In this document: piece after piece, positions 63,113-64,000 of the stretch | Layout of the letters: every line of letters starts with the position of its first letter | Numbering within the stretch: the stretch's first letter is position 1 | Source: Bauldia sp963759235 | Lineage (GTDB): Bacteria > Pseudomonadota > Alphaproteobacteria > Rhizobiales > Kaistiaceae | NCBI GenBank assembly: GCA_963759235.1 | Contig: CAVWYO010000006.1 | Location: 620,001-684,000, forward strand | Direction of reading: 5' to 3' | DNA length: 64,000 bases | Position numbers and translations under genes: made by a program | The notes under the pieces: generated by a model | Told to the model about the DNA's origin: nothing | What the model saw: the letters and a program-made list of their open reading frames with translations, nothing else | The model's database searches: none

Positions 63113-63157
63113 GCGAGGAATGCCCATCCGACCGCTTCAATGCCGACGGCGCCCAAC

Positions 63158-64000
63158 TCACGCCTCTTCGAGTATCTCGGGCCCGTTGAGAATCAACGGG
63201 TCTGGCTTCCGCACGACGTTGGCATCCTTGCCCGGATAGTCGAGCGTCGCAAGGACGTGGCGGATGATATTCAGTCGCGCCCGACGCTTGTCATTGGCCC
63301 TGACCACCGACCACGGTGCGTCCGGACGGTGCGAAGCCGCGAACATCCGGTCGCGCGCCTCGGTATACGCTTCCCAATTATGCATGGTGGCATAATCGAT
63401 CGGCGAGAGTTTCCATATCTTCAATGGATTGTGGCGCCGTTCGAAGAACCGCTTCAATTGAGTTGCCCGGCCGATGTTGAGCCAGAACTTGAACAGGACG
63501 ATGCCGTCGTCGACAAGCATCGTCTCGAACGGCGCCACGTCGTGCAGGAACGCCTCGCTCTCCTCCGCCGTGCAAAAGCCCATGACCGGCTCGATGCCGG
63601 CGCGGTTGTACCAGGAGCGGTCGAAAAGCACCATTTCGCCCTTGGTCGGCAGGTGGGCGACATAACGCTGGAAATACCACCGACCCCGCTCGACCTCGCT
63701 TGGCTTCGGCAAGGCTACTACGCGGACCGAGCGCGGGTTGAGATACTGGCGGAAGGCAAAGATGGAGCCGCCTTTGCCCGCCGCGTCGCGGCCCTCGAAT
63801 ACCAGCACAAGTCGCAAGCCGACCGCGCCGACATAGCTTTGCAGCTTGACCAACTCAACCTGGAGTTGCTCAAGCTCCTCCTCGTAGAGCCTGTCCTTGA
63901 TCGGCTCGTCATAGGGGTAGCCGCCGGACCCCAGAGCCTCCCGCTCGACCCATTCCGGCAGGGCCGGATCGTCAAGATCGAACCCGCCGAACGCGGTCTC
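63158..64000 (-). CDS. ppk2: Polyphosphate kinase 2, 5' end beyond the window
   Basis: 281 codons present; the N-terminus lies past the right edge. PPK2 transfers phosphate between polyphosphate and nucleotides. Walker A is LVLVFEGRDAAGKGGSIFAF, Walker B/lid GEMVLFDRSWYNRAGIEPVM, and LNIGRATQLKRFFERRHNPL is family-specific. The C-terminal part (DAPWSVVRANDKRRARLNII) is complete. The partial N-terminal stretch LPEWVEREALGSGGYPYDEP is typical of the class I, one-domain enzymes. Confidence 0.95.
   Translation of the reverse strand, partial: ETAFGGFDLDDPALPEWVEREALGSGGYPYDEPIKDRLYEEELEQLQVELVKLQSYVGAVGLRLVLVFEGRDAAGKGGSIFAFRQYLNPRSVRVVALPKPSEVERGRWYFQRYVAHLPTKGEMVLFDRSWYNRAGIEPVMGFCTAEESEAFLHDVAPFETMLVDDGIVLFKFWLNIGRATQLKRFFERRHNPLKIWKLSPIDYATMHNWEAYTEARDRMFAASHRPDAPWSVVRANDKRRARLNIIRHVLATLDYPGKDANVVRKPDPLILNGPEILEEA

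Noticed and set aside
1..64000. CRISPR arrays, rRNA genes, prophage, plasmid replication genes
   Set aside because: No regular repeat-spacer pattern, no rRNA-like sequence and no phage structural or replication genes were seen.

Overview
The window is GC-rich chromosomal DNA from an alphaproteobacterium, most likely of the order Hyphomicrobiales (Rhizobiales). The main support is gene order: rpmH-rnpA-yidC-engB-argB-HAD phosphatase-dapD-dapE, followed by truA, fmt and def, is a housekeeping neighbourhood typical of that order. Family content (DUF6460, DUF4336, EthD, DUF924) and the absence of rRNA or plasmid replication genes fit an ordinary chromosome. Species cannot be named from sequence alone.

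Region 1 (1-7.6 kb) is sugar uptake. A truncated extracellular-solute-binding gene sits at the left edge. It is followed by an inositol-monophosphatase-family gene, a ribose-type ABC importer (permease, double ATPase, binding protein) and a divergent FGGY (xylulokinase-like) kinase. A compact five-hairpin palindromic repeat separates the binding-protein and ATPase genes. A universal stress protein follows, with a near-canonical FNR/FixK box that overlaps the kinase stop codon.

Region 2 (7.7-17.3 kb) is a catabolic cluster that I cannot match to a described pathway. It has a complete CUT1 ABC importer (binding protein, two permeases, distant ATPase), a threonine-dehydratase-like PLP enzyme, an aspartoacylase/DoeB-type deacylase, a metallo-beta-lactamase-fold hydrolase, an SDR dehydrogenase, a RidA-family protein and an IclR regulator. 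Three intergenic regions of the cluster carry the same 16-bp imperfect palindrome (TTYCRT-N4-ATGRAA type), a candidate IclR operator. A perfect 15-bp intrinsic terminator lies directly after the binding-protein gene.

Region 3 (17.4-22.3 kb) is a decayed mobilisable element next to a tRNA-Arg(ACG) gene. It has mobC, a relaxase cut off by an IS21-family element (istA/istB), and the C-terminal part of a large serine recombinase. A 9-bp repeat of the tRNA 3' end occurs 4.9 kb away, just outside mobC, and may mark the far end. No target duplication flanks the IS, so a deletion or IS-IS recombination probably fused the two broken genes.

Region 4 (22.4-28.4 kb) holds an orphan sensor kinase coupled to a flavoprotein disulfide-reductase homologue lacking both redox cysteines, a LuxR-type regulator and small unknown genes. 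Region 5 (28.5-48 kb) is the housekeeping block: ribosomal protein L34, RNase P protein, YidC, EngB, arginine and lysine biosynthesis, TruA, Fmt, Def and RmuC. It is interspersed with less conserved membrane proteins and a frameshifted secreted protein. Region 6 (48-64 kb) is a mixed set: MFS and MATE transporters, an Asp/Asn-hydroxylase-like enzyme, a stand-alone ATP-dependent DNA ligase, PyrD, proline iminopeptidase, a sodium/solute symporter with its DUF4212 partner, MscL, an aminotransferase and a PPK2 kinase cut by the right edge. No CRISPR array, rRNA or prophage was seen.
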